The notes below the pieces were generated by a model. That model did not search any database and was not told the origin of the DNA. It worked only from the letters and a program-made list of their open reading frames with translations. Source: Coriobacteriia bacterium (GTDB lineage: Bacteria; Actinomycetota; Coriobacteriia; Anaerosomatales; Kmv31). Taken from it: a stretch of 40,512 bases of DNA. Position 1 is the first letter of the stretch, and every line of letters starts with the position of its first letter. This document shows, one piece after another, positions 14,269 through 21,856 of the stretch. A program made the position numbers and the translations under genes. Location of the stretch: NCBI GenBank assembly GCA_014859305.1, contig JACUUM010000019.1, forward strand, positions 1 to 40,512, in the 5' to 3' direction.

Positions 14269-15087
14269 ATGCCTGAGTCAGCGGTGAGCGCCGGTCTCTT
14301 CCAGGGTTACCGGGAGGTCGTCCCGAGCGTGAGGGTCGAGGGCGGGCGCGCGGCGATCGACGCGTCGGGCGTGTACTACAAGCAGCTCAACGAGGCGGTG
14401 CGCGCCGCAGTCGCCGAGGGCGCCGGACACGTCGTCGTCGAGAACGTCAACGGCCAGCGCTACATCGGCGCGGGCATCGGCGCCAAGGGCGTGCGGATCG
14501 AGGTGCGCGGCACGGCGGGGAACGACACGGCGATGTTCATGAACGGGCCGACGGTGGAGGTCTTCGGGAACGCTCAGGACGGTATCGGCAACACCATGAA
14601 CGCGGGCACCGTGATCGTGCACGGCGACGCGGGCGACGTGCTGGGCTACGGCATGCGCGGAGGTTCGGTGTTCGTCGGCGGCGACGTGGGCTACCGGGTC
14701 GGCATCCATATGAAGGCGTATGAGGGCCTGAGGCCGGTCGTGGTCTGCGGTGGCAAGGCGCGCGACTTCTTCGGCGAGTACATGGCCGGCGGCATGCTGG
14801 TGCTGCTGGGGATGCGCTCGCGGTTCGCGGGCCCCCCGGTCGGCTGCTACGTCGGGACCGGCATGCACGGCGGCGTGATCTACCTGCGAGGCGAGGTCGA
14901 GGCGTGGCAGTGCGGCAAGGAGGTCGGCGTGTTCGCCGCCGACGACGGGGACATGTCCGAACTCGGGCCGGTGCTCGAGGAGTACTGCGCGGCGCTGGGC
15001 GAGGACGTCGCCGAGGTGCTGGACGCGCCGTTCACCAAGCTGGTCCCCGTGAGCCACCGGCCCTACGGCAAGCTGTACGCGTACTGA
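14269..15087 (+). CDS. Glutamate synthase, GXGXG-domain subunit (split GltB, domain 3)
   Basis: 272 residues from ATG 14269, with GAGGA upstream and a 12-base gap to gltB2. It is the right-handed beta-helix of GltB, built from GXGXG repeats: IGAGIGAKG, GNAQDGIGNTMNAG, GDVLGYGMRGG and VGTGMHGGVIY. In fused GltB this domain is structural and holds the amidotransferase and synthase domains together. In archaeal and some anaerobic bacterial genomes it is a separate protein, as here. It ends the operon: the next gene is on the other strand. Confidence 0.9.
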   Translation: MPESAVSAGLFQGYREVVPSVRVEGGRAAIDASGVYYKQLNEAVRAAVAEGAGHVVVENVNGQRYIGAGIGAKGVRIEVRGTAGNDTAMFMNGPTVEVFGNAQDGIGNTMNAGTVIVHGDAGDVLGYGMRGGSVFVGGDVGYRVGIHMKAYEGLRPVVVCGGKARDFFGEYMAGGMLVLLGMRSRFAGPPVGCYVGTGMHGGVIYLRGEVEAWQCGKEVGVFAADDGDMSELGPVLEEYCAALGEDVAEVLDAPFTKLVPVSHRPYGKLYAY

Positions 15088-15111
15088 GGACGGGCCGCCG
15101 TGACGAGCCCG

Positions 15112-15573
15112 TCAGCGCGCCTCGACGAGGGCCGCCTCCTCCAGCGCCTCGGCCACGCGGCCGTACTTCTCGTGGATGTGCCGAGGGTAGAACTGCGCCA
15201 GCGCCCGCAGCCCGCGGGCGATGTCGCCGAGCACCCCGGTGTCGCCGTCGGCGTAGCGCTCGCCCGCCTCGTGCAGCCGCGTGGTCGCGCCACGCGCCCA
15301 TTCGTGCTCCCGTACGAGCCGGTCCATCGCCTTGGCGTGATCCGGCTCGAGCGCCCTGCCCGAGAGGCTCTCGAACAGGATGTCCTCCTCCTTGCCGTGG
15401 TGGCAGGCGTCGGCGTAGGTACGCATGAAGTCGGCCACGGTCGACACGTAGGCGGGCGAGAGCTCGCGCGCCGTCCGGATCCTCTCCTCGGTGCGGCTCA
15501 TGTCGCGCACCACGCGCTCGATCAGCCGGTGCTCCATCATCAGCATCCCCGCCGGGTCCCTCGTCGCTCGCAT
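15112..15573 (-). CDS. Hemerythrin HHE-domain protein
   Basis: 153 residues from ATG 15573, with GGAGGT four bases upstream; the longer frame to 15774 runs into glnA and was rejected. It is a four-helix bundle with candidate di-iron ligands H15 (MMEHRLIE), H58/H59 and E62 (DACHHGKEED), H90 (REHEWARG) and H132/H134 with E135 (YPRHIHEKYG). Such proteins bind O2 or NO or help protect iron-sulfur enzymes. Its place between the oxygen-sensitive glutamate synthase cluster and glnA, on the other strand, is suggestive of protection, but nothing proves it. Confidence 0.85.
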   Translation of the reverse strand: MRATRDPAGMLMMEHRLIERVVRDMSRTEERIRTARELSPAYVSTVADFMRTYADACHHGKEEDILFESLSGRALEPDHAKAMDRLVREHEWARGATTRLHEAGERYADGDTGVLGDIARGLRALAQFYPRHIHEKYGRVAEALEEAALVEAR

Positions 15574-15648
15574 GCAGACCTCCGACCAGCCGACGGCCGT
15601 CGGGCCGTACGTACCCGGAAAGGGAGGCGAATCGGGCTCCGACGATGC

Positions 15649-15680
15649 GAAACGCAGGCGAAACAATCGGCCGGTATCCT
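15649..15680 (+). promoter_or_regulatory. glnA upstream region: GAAAC-N6-GAAAC direct repeat and possible -10
   Basis: GAAAC occurs at 15649-15653 and 15660-15664 with exactly six bases between, the half-site spacing of actinobacterial GlnR boxes. TATCCT at 15675-15680 is a possible -10. The regulator is probably the GlnR-like protein just downstream of glnA. Confidence 0.4.
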
Positions 15681-15754
15681 CACCTCGAGAGTCTTCGCCC
15701 GCAGGTACGACCAGGCCCCGTGGAGGGCCGTGGCGCAGCTGAAGGAGGATCGTG

Positions 15755-17092
15755 ATGACGCCCAAGTTCGACAAGGACTACGTGCTCAAGACGGTGGAGG
15801 AGCGCGGGGTCCGCTTCATCCGCTTCTGGTTCACCGACGTGCTCGGCTTCCTGAAGAGCTTCGCGGTGACCGACACCGAGCTCGAAGGCGCGTTCGAGGA
15901 GGGCATGGGCTTCGACGGCTCGTCGATCGACGGCCTCACGCGCATCCAGGAATCCGACATGGTCGCCTTCCCGAACCCCGAGACCTTCCAGGTCCTGCCG
16001 TGGAGGCCCACGGAGGACGGCGTGGCCCGCATGTTCTGCGACATCACGAATCCCGACGGCGCACCGTTCGAGGGGGACCCGCGCTACGCGCTGAAGCGCG
16101 TGCTGGCCAAGGCCGGCGACATGGGCTACACGATGTACGTCGGCCCCGAGCTGGAGTTCTTCTACTTCGCGGACTCGTGCGGCACCGACGTGCTCGACCA
16201 GGGCGGCTACTTCGACCTCACGCCGCTCGACGTCGCGAGCGACCTTCGGCGCGAAACGGTGCTCACGCTCGAGAAGCTCGGCATCCCGGTGGAGTACAGC
16301 CACCACGAGGTCGCGCCCAGCCAGCACGAGATCGACCTGCGCTACGCCGATGCGCTCAGCATGGCCGACAACGTGATGACGTACCGCCTGACCGTCAAGG
16401 AGATCGCCATGGCCAACGGCGTGTACGCCACGTTCATGCCCAAGCCCATCCAGGGCCGGAACGGCTCGGGGATGCACACGCACCAGTCGCTCTTCAGCGA
16501 GGCCGGCAACGCGTTCTTCGACCCGGACGATCCCGAGGGCTACAACCTCTCGACCGTCGGCAAGCACTACATCGCCGGTCTTCTCGAGTACGCCCCGGAG
16601 TTCTGCGCGGTGACCAACCAGTTCGTGAACTCGTACAAGCGCCTGGTGCCCGGCTACGAGGCCCCCACCTACGTCACCTGGGCGCGCCGCAACCGCTCGG
16701 CGATGGTGCGCGTCCCGATGTACAAGCCCGGCAAGGAGGCCGCGACCCGCGTCGAGTTGCGCTCACCCGACCCCTCGGCCAACCCGTACCTCGCCTTCGC
16801 CGCGATGCTCGGAGCCGGGCTCAAGGGCATCGAAGAGGGCTTGGAGCTCATGCCCGAGGCCACGAACAACGTCTTCAGGATGACCGAGGACGAGCTGGAC
16901 GCCGCCGGCATCAAGACGCTGCCGAAGAACCTCGGCGAGGCCATCGAGCTGTTCGAGCACAGCGAGCTGATGAAGGAGGTCCTGGGCGAGCACATCCACG
17001 AGTTCTTCGTGCGCAACAAGAAGGCCGAGTGGGCCGAGTACGTGTCCTACGTCTCGCCTTGGGAGCAGGACAAGTACCTCTCCGTCCTGTAG
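15755..17092 (+). CDS. glnA: Type I glutamine synthetase (GSI-alpha size)
   Basis: 445 residues. ATG 15755 is preferred over the GTG just before it because AGGAGG ends six bases upstream. Makes glutamine from glutamate, ammonia and ATP, feeding the glutamate synthase next to it. Key motifs: GMGFDGSSIDG near the N-terminus, the metal and substrate region GPELEFFYF, EVAPSQHEIDLRY, NGSGMHTHQSLF and ARRNRSAMVRVP. The length and the C-terminus match GSI-alpha enzymes, which lack the 25-residue insert and NLYDLP adenylylation site of GSI-beta. So feedback or protein-protein control is more likely than GlnE adenylylation. A strong hairpin follows the stop. Confidence 0.95.
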   Translation: MTPKFDKDYVLKTVEERGVRFIRFWFTDVLGFLKSFAVTDTELEGAFEEGMGFDGSSIDGLTRIQESDMVAFPNPETFQVLPWRPTEDGVARMFCDITNPDGAPFEGDPRYALKRVLAKAGDMGYTMYVGPELEFFYFADSCGTDVLDQGGYFDLTPLDVASDLRRETVLTLEKLGIPVEYSHHEVAPSQHEIDLRYADALSMADNVMTYRLTVKEIAMANGVYATFMPKPIQGRNGSGMHTHQSLFSEAGNAFFDPDDPEGYNLSTVGKHYIAGLLEYAPEFCAVTNQFVNSYKRLVPGYEAPTYVTWARRNRSAMVRVPMYKPGKEAATRVELRSPDPSANPYLAFAAMLGAGLKGIEEGLELMPEATNNVFRMTEDELDAAGIKTLPKNLGEAIELFEHSELMKEVLGEHIHEFFVRNKKAEWAEYVSYVSPWEQDKYLSVL

Positions 17093-17134
17093 AGCGGACG
17101 GCGGGTGCGGGGCTCCGCAGGAGTCGCGTTGCGC

Positions 17135-17166
17135 GACACCGGGCGGGAGTCGGACCGCCCGGTGTC
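17135..17166 (+). terminator. Hairpin terminator after glnA
   Basis: GACACCGGGCGG, loop of eight bases, CCGCCCGGTGTC: a perfect 12-bp stem between the glnA stop and the regulator gene, followed by CGCTCTTC. The T run is short, so termination may be partial. Confidence 0.65.
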
Positions 17167-17207
17167 CGCTCTTCACACCGACCCGGGGAGGCGCGAGGAT
17201 CGTGCAC

Positions 17208-17872
17208 ATGAGACGCGTGCTCGTCGCCTCCGACGACGCCCACACCAGGGCCTGGGTCGCCCGGTCCCTCGACGCGCTGGACGTGCAGCTCGGTCAGGTC
17301 CCCCTGGTCGGCCTCGCCTCCGCGCTGGCCGCGGGCGAGACGGACCTCGCGGTCGTGGACGGGACACCTCGCCGGAGCCGCTGTTGCAGGTCGTCGAGCA
17401 CGCGGCGGCGTCGGGCGGCGACCTGAGGCTGCTGATCCTGGTCGAGCGGAACGCGTTGGGGACCTTGCGGCTGCCCGTGCGCATGGCGGGCGACTTCATG
17501 GTGAGAGGCGGCTCCTCGGACGAGCTCGCTGCCCGGGTGCGAGCGCTGATGTGGCCCGGCGAGGAGGCGACCGACCAGGAGCTCGTGCGCGTGGACGAGC
17601 TGACGCTGAACCTGGCCACCTACCAGGCGTACCTGGGTACCGGGCCCATCGACTTCACGTACCTGGAGTACGCCTTGTTCTCGTTCCTCGTGACGCACCC
17701 GAACCGGGCGTACAGCCGGGAGATGCTGTTGCGCCGCGTGTGGGGCTCGGAGTACTACGGCGGCTCGCGCACGGTCGACGTCCACGTGCGGCGCGTCCGC
17801 TCGAAGATAGGCGGCGAGCTGTCGCGCCGGCTGGAGACGGTCCGCAACGTCGGGTACCTCTGGCGCGGCTGA
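17208..17872 (+). CDS. GlnR-like OmpR-family regulator, disrupted by a one-base frameshift near 17360
   Basis: The protein begins in the frame of ATG 17208 (MRRVLVASDDAHTRAW), which continues up to VVDG at about 17360. From about 17363 the homologous sequence continues in the -1 frame (DTSPEPLLQVVEH) to the stop at 17872, as if one base of GGNGAC were missing. The receiver is atypical, as in GlnR. The winged helix is clear: IDFTYLEYALFSFLVTHP, LLRRVWGSEYYGGSRTV, DVHVRRVRSKIG and VRNVGYLW. These resemble actinobacterial GlnR, and its place after glnA agrees. The shift may be a sequencing error, a true mutation or programmed slippage; the DNA-binding half is intact in either case. RegX3-like regulators are the main alternative. 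Confidence 0.6.
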
Positions 17873-17899
17873 CGGCCTCGCCGCGCTCGTGCCGCCGCC

Positions 17900-18288
17900 C
17901 TACGCGCGCGACACCCCTTGCATCACCGTCCCCACGAAGCGGTAGGTGATGCGGCTCTCCTCGGCGCATTCGCCGCGCACGCCGTGACGCCGCCAGAAGT
18001 CGCACATCTCAACGGCATGTCCTCCGCGATGCCCCTCACACCGGTCACGTCGGGGCGGTCGGGGAGGTAGGCGAGCATCTCGGGTGTGGGATCGAGAACG
18101 ACCACGGGACGCCTGAACGCGTCGGCGAGCTTCGCGGCCAGGGCGCCGGTGCCGCCGCCGAGGTCGAGGATCCGCCCGTCGGGGCCGACGTAGGGCGCCA
18201 GCCAGCGGACGACCCGCGCGATGTCCTCGGCGTCCCATCTGTCCGCGAACCGCCCGAACAGCGGCGCCGCCCGGTTGAAGAAGCCCAC
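17900..18288 (-). pseudogene. Remnant of a SAM-dependent methyltransferase (internal deletion)
   Basis: From GTG 18288 the frame codes for a normal methyltransferase N-terminus, with helix FADRWDAEDIARVVRWL, SAM motif I ILDLGGGTGALAAKL and acidic motif VVVLDPTPEML, then GIAEDMP at about 18016. There it loses coding character. In the next frame, a typical C-terminus appears (WRRHGVRGECAEESRITYRF, ending at 17900). About 70-80 residues that should hold motifs IV-VI are absent. So an internal deletion with a frame change has removed the catalytic centre. It stands between the regulator and polA, and is divergent from polA. A short translated stub of 121 residues is possible but would not be an active enzyme. 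Confidence 0.65.
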
Positions 18289-18303
18289 GGCGCTCCCCTC
18301 GGG

Positions 18304-18309
18304 TAGAAT
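18304..18309 (+). promoter_or_regulatory. Possible -10 box of polA
   Basis: TAGAAT, which would put the transcript start near 18316, 32 bases before the polA ATG. No convincing -35 box. Confidence 0.35.
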
Positions 18310-18347
18310 CGGATGGTCCTTCCCACGGTACCCGAAAGGCCCTCAGG

Positions 18348-21014
18348 ATGCCGAAGCGAACGGTGGCGGTCGTCGACGGCAACAGCCTCGTGCACCGCGC
18401 GTTCCACGCTCTGCCGCCGACGATGACGGCGCCGGACGGCCGTCCCACCAACGCCGTGTTCGGCTTCGTCTCGATGCTGGTCAAGATGGTGGGCGACCTG
18501 AAGCCCGACGGCGTGGTGGTCGCGTTCGACCGCGGGAAGCCCGCGTTCCGCACGGAGGTGATGGAGCGCTACAAGGTCCACCGCAAGCCGATGGCCGACG
18601 AGCTGCGCGTGCAGTTCCCGATGGTGCGCGAGGTCCTCGACGCGCTCGGCGTCCCCGTCCTGGAGGTCGAGGGGTGGGAGGGCGACGACATACTCGGCAC
18701 GCTCGCGGAGCGCGCGAAGGCCGAGGACGTGAATGCGCTGCTGGTGACCGGCGACCGCGACGCCCTGCAACTCGTGGACGACGACGTGAGCGTCGTGAGC
18801 ACGCGCAAGGGGATCACCGACATCGTCGTGTACGACCGCGAGGGCGTGATCGAGCGCTGCGGGGTGCCGCCTGAGCGCATCCCCGACTACCTCGGACTCA
18901 AGGGCGACACCTCCGACAACATCCCCGGCGTGCCGGGCGTGGGGGAGAAGACCGCGGCGAGGCTCGTGAGCGAGCACGGTTCGCTGGAAGCGGTGCTCGA
19001 GGCGGCGTCGGGGATCAAGGGCAAGCTCGGCGAGAACCTGCGCGAGCACGCAGAGGAGGCCCTCGCGAGCCGCGAGGTCGCCACGATCCGGCGGGACCTT
19101 CCGCTCGAGGTCGACCTGAACGCCGTGCGCTGGGGGGACTGGGACCCGCGCGCAGTCCTAGAGACGTTCAACCGCTTCGCCTTCACGACGCTCGTGGACC
19201 GCGTGTTCGCCAGCGCGGAGGCGGCCGCCGGAGCACCTCCCTCGCCGGCTCCGGCGGCTGCGGAGCCTTCGGTCGGCCCGCCGCCGGTCTCCGTCCTCGG
19301 GGGCCCCGAGGCTCTGCGGCGGCTGCGGGAGCGGCTCGCGGCCGAGCCCGGTTCCTGGGTCGGGGCGGCGCTGGACGACGGAGCGGGCGAGACGCTCTTC
19401 CCAGGCGAGCGGACGCTGGCGGCGGCGTACGCCGAGGAGACGCTGGTGTGCGCCGGGGGCGACGCGCGGGCGGCGGCGGTCGCGCTCGTGCGGTCGGGGC
19501 GCGCCGCGAGCGGCGACGTCAAGGGGCTGCTGCGCGTCGCCTGCGCACCCGGAGACGACGACCACGACTGCGTCGCGGCCGCGGAGGTGGACGCGCCGCG
19601 CCTGTTCGACTGCGGGGTCGCCGCCTACCTGCTGCAGTCGAACCGGCCCTCCTACGACCTGCCGCGCCTGACCGAGGAGCACCTCGGGAGGCGTCTGCCC
19701 GAGCCCGGCGACCCGGGCGGCCGCGCGGCGGCGCGGGCGCGCTCCGCGGCCGAGCTGCGTCCGGTGCTGCGCGAGAAGCTCGAGCGTGACGGTTCGGCCG
19801 AGGTGTTCGACCGCATCGAGATGCCGCTGGCGCCCGTGCTCGTGCGCATGGAGGACGTCGGCGTGGGCATCGACTGCGAGGTGCTCGACGCGCTGACGTC
19901 CGAGCTCGCCGGGCGCATCGGGGCCTTGCGCGACGAGATCGTCTCGCTCGCGGGGGTCGAGTTCAACCCCGACTCGCCCAAGCAGCTCGCCGAGGTGCTC
20001 TTCGAGAAGCTTCAGCTACCGGTCGGGAAGCGCACCAAGACGGGGTACTCCACCGACTCGAGCGTGCTGCAGGCGCTGGCGCCGTCCTACCCCGTCTGCG
20101 CGCGCGTGCTGGAGTATCGCGAGCTCACGAAGCTCAAGTCGACCTACATCGACGCTCTTCCGAGACTGCTGGGCGGCGACGGCCGGCTCCACACGACCTT
20201 CAACCAGACGGTCGCCGCCACGGGCCGCCTCTCCTCGTCCAACCCGAACCTGCAGAACATCCCCATCCGCACCGAGCTGGGGCGCCGGATCCGCGCGGCG
20301 TTCGTCCCCGCCGTGCCGGGCGACCTGATGGTGACAGCCGACTACTCGCAGATCGAGTTGCGCATCCTCGCGCACCTCTCCGAGGATCAGGGGCTGATCG
20401 AGGCGTTCACGTCCGGCGCGGACTTCCACGCCGCCACCGCCGCTCGCGTCTTCGGCGTCGCACCGGAGGACGTCGACGCCGAAGGACGCCGTCGCGCCAA
20501 GGCCGTGAACTTCGGGATCGTCTACGGCATCTCGGCGCACGGCCTCTCGGAGTCGCTCGGCGTCGGGCGGGCCGAGGCGCAGGAGATGATCGACCGCTAC
20601 TTCGCGGCATACCCGAGGGTGCGCGAGTACCTGGACCGGGTGGTGGCCGAGGCGCATCGCGACGGATACGCGACCACCGTCTTCGGCAGGAAGCGCCACA
20701 TCCCCGAACTCGCCTCGTCCAACTGGAACCTGCGCTCGTTCGGCGAGCGCACGGCCATGAACCACCCTATGCAGGGGACCGCCGCCGACGTCATGAAGCT
20801 CGCGATGATCGAGGTCGACCGCCGGCTGCGCGAAGAGGGGTTCGCGTCCCGGATGGTGCTCCAGGTCCACGACGAGCTCGTCTTCGAGTCGCCCGCCGGC
20901 GAGGTCGAGCGCTTGGGGGCGCTCGCCCGCGACACGATGTCGGGCGTGGCGAGCCTGGCGGTCCCTCTGGTCGTCGACGTGTCCTCGGGACCGGATTGGG
21001 CGAGCGCGAAGTAG
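18348..21014 (+). CDS. polA: DNA polymerase I
   Basis: 888 residues from ATG 18348 with AGG close upstream. Residues 1-290 are the 5' nuclease (VVDGNSLVHRAFHALPP, LLVTGDRDALQLVDD, GLKGDTSDNIPGVPGVGEKT). About 320-500 has the fold of the 3'-5' exonuclease but is Ala/Gly-rich and lacks the DxE catalytic pattern, so proofreading is probably lost, as in many actinobacterial PolA proteins. The polymerase domain is complete: motif A DYSQIELRILAHLS, motif B RRRAKAVNFGIVYGIS and motif C QVHDELVFE. It works in DNA repair and Okazaki-fragment maturation. The order polA-rpsA-coaE-uvrB is typical for Actinomycetota. Confidence 0.96.
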   Translation: MPKRTVAVVDGNSLVHRAFHALPPTMTAPDGRPTNAVFGFVSMLVKMVGDLKPDGVVVAFDRGKPAFRTEVMERYKVHRKPMADELRVQFPMVREVLDALGVPVLEVEGWEGDDILGTLAERAKAEDVNALLVTGDRDALQLVDDDVSVVSTRKGITDIVVYDREGVIERCGVPPERIPDYLGLKGDTSDNIPGVPGVGEKTAARLVSEHGSLEAVLEAASGIKGKLGENLREHAEEALASREVATIRRDLPLEVDLNAVRWGDWDPRAVLETFNRFAFTTLVDRVFASAEAAAGAPPSPAPAAAEPSVGPPPVSVLGGPEALRRLRERLAAEPGSWVGAALDDGAGETLFPGERTLAAAYAEETLVCAGGDARAAAVALVRSGRAASGDVKGLLRVACAPGDDDHDCVAAAEVDAPRLFDCGVAAYLLQSNRPSYDLPRLTEEHLGRRLPEPGDPGGRAAARARSAAELRPVLREKLERDGSAEVFDRIEMPLAPVLVRMEDVGVGIDCEVLDALTSELAGRIGALRDEIVSLAGVEFNPDSPKQLAEVLFEKLQLPVGKRTKTGYSTDSSVLQALAPSYPVCARVLEYRELTKLKSTYIDALPRLLGGDGRLHTTFNQTVAATGRLSSSNPNLQNIPIRTELGRRIRAAFVPAVPGDLMVTADYSQIELRILAHLSEDQGLIEAFTSGADFHAATAARVFGVAPEDVDAEGRRRAKAVNFGIVYGISAHGLSESLGVGRAEAQEMIDRYFAAYPRVREYLDRVVAEAHRDGYATTVFGRKRHIPELASSNWNLRSFGERTAMNHPMQGTAADVMKLAMIEVDRRLREEGFASRMVLQVHDELVFESPAGEVERLGALARDTMSGVASLAVPLVVDVSSGPDWASAK

Positions 21015-21049
21015 CGCGCCCACGCCCTGCCTCGTCCCTGGCTCGGGAA

Positions 21050-21574
21050 CTACTTCTTGACGACCAGCAGGACGCTCACGTCGGTGCGCCCGCTGTCCGC
21101 CTCCCGGGTGACGTACACCGCGCCGTTCTCGTCCGTGCCGCGCCTGAGGTTGAAGGCGGTGTTCCGGGTGCCGTCGCTCTCGCCGTCGAAGGAGCTGTCG
21201 AGCGTCCAGTCCGTCTTGGCCAGCTCGGCCTTGTACCACTCGACGACCTTCGCGTGGTCGTCGGCGGTCCTGATCCAGAACGTGAACTGCCGAGCCTCGC
21301 CGACCTCGATGGTGCTGCTGTCGCCTATCTCGCCGTCGTAGACCGGGAAGCCGGCCGGGAAGTCCTTCGGGAGGCCCCCGCCGGCGGAGTACGAGACGGA
21401 CTCCCCGTCCTTACCCGTGTACGTGACCGCATCGCCGTCCTGCTCCACCTTCACGCCGGTCGCCTTCTCGACCGCTTTCTCCGCGGCCTTCTCGCCGAGC
21501 TTCGCGCACCCCGCCGAGGACAGGACCAGCAGCGTCGCCAGCGATAGCACGAGGATCCGGTTCCGGTGACGCAT
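21050..21574 (-). CDS. Small lipoprotein of unknown function
   Basis: 174 residues from ATG 21574. Residues 1-23 are a lipoprotein signal (LVLSLATLLVLSSAGC). The mature part begins with an amphipathic repeat KLGEKAAEKAVEKATGVKVE, then GLPKDFPAGFPVYDGEIGDS and a compact beta-rich domain (QFTFWIRTADDHAKVVEWYK, DVSVLLVVKK). The PAGFPVYDG element is seen in other actinobacterial lipoproteins without known role. It is convergent with polA and divergent from rpsA. An upstream GTG at 21580 is an alternative start. No function assigned. Confidence 0.75.
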   Translation of the reverse strand: MRHRNRILVLSLATLLVLSSAGCAKLGEKAAEKAVEKATGVKVEQDGDAVTYTGKDGESVSYSAGGGLPKDFPAGFPVYDGEIGDSSTIEVGEARQFTFWIRTADDHAKVVEWYKAELAKTDWTLDSSFDGESDGTRNTAFNLRRGTDENGAVYVTREADSGRTDVSVLLVVKK

Positions 21575-21724
21575 GTCCACCCACCCCTCTCCGTCGTCCG
21601 CCGGCGCCGCCGGCACGTCCTCCGGCATCGTAGCATCCCGGGACCTGGCCTTCAGTGCGCCTACATCCCGGCGGCACGGTGCTTGCGGGACGTAGTGCAC
21701 GTGGCGGAGAACGTCGTGCTGCGG

Positions 21725-21730
21725 TAAGAT
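21725..21730 (+). promoter_or_regulatory. -10 box for rpsA with a long leader
   Basis: TAAGAT. Transcription from here would leave a leader of about 120 bases before the chosen rpsA GTG. The -35 region (about 21702, TGGCGG) is poor. Confidence 0.4.
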
Positions 21731-21819
21731 ACTCGTTCAACTGTCCGCGACGGCGGGCGGCCAGGCATGCAGGCCCCCAGACACATGTATGGAAAGCCAT
21801 CGACCGAGCGAAGTACATG

Positions 21820-21847
21820 CGGAAGGGGCCCCGATACGGAAGGGGCC
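21820..21847 (+). repeat. Direct repeat in the rpsA leader
   Basis: CGGAAGGGGCC at 21820-21830 and again at 21837-21847, six bases apart, just before the rpsA start. Each copy holds GGAAGGGG, which could bind the ribosome or act as a protein-binding site on the mRNA. Confidence 0.5.
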
Positions 21848-21856
21848 GAAGACCCA

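Noticed and set aside
17358-17366. Programmed -1 slippage in the GlnR-like gene
   Set aside because: The bases GAC GGG ACA do not form a slippery heptamer and no clear stimulating structure was seen; mutation or sequencing error is simpler.
21767-21856. N-terminal extension of S1 from ATG 21767
   Set aside because: Third-position GC is far below that of the gene proper, there is no homology, and two direct repeats suggest leader RNA.
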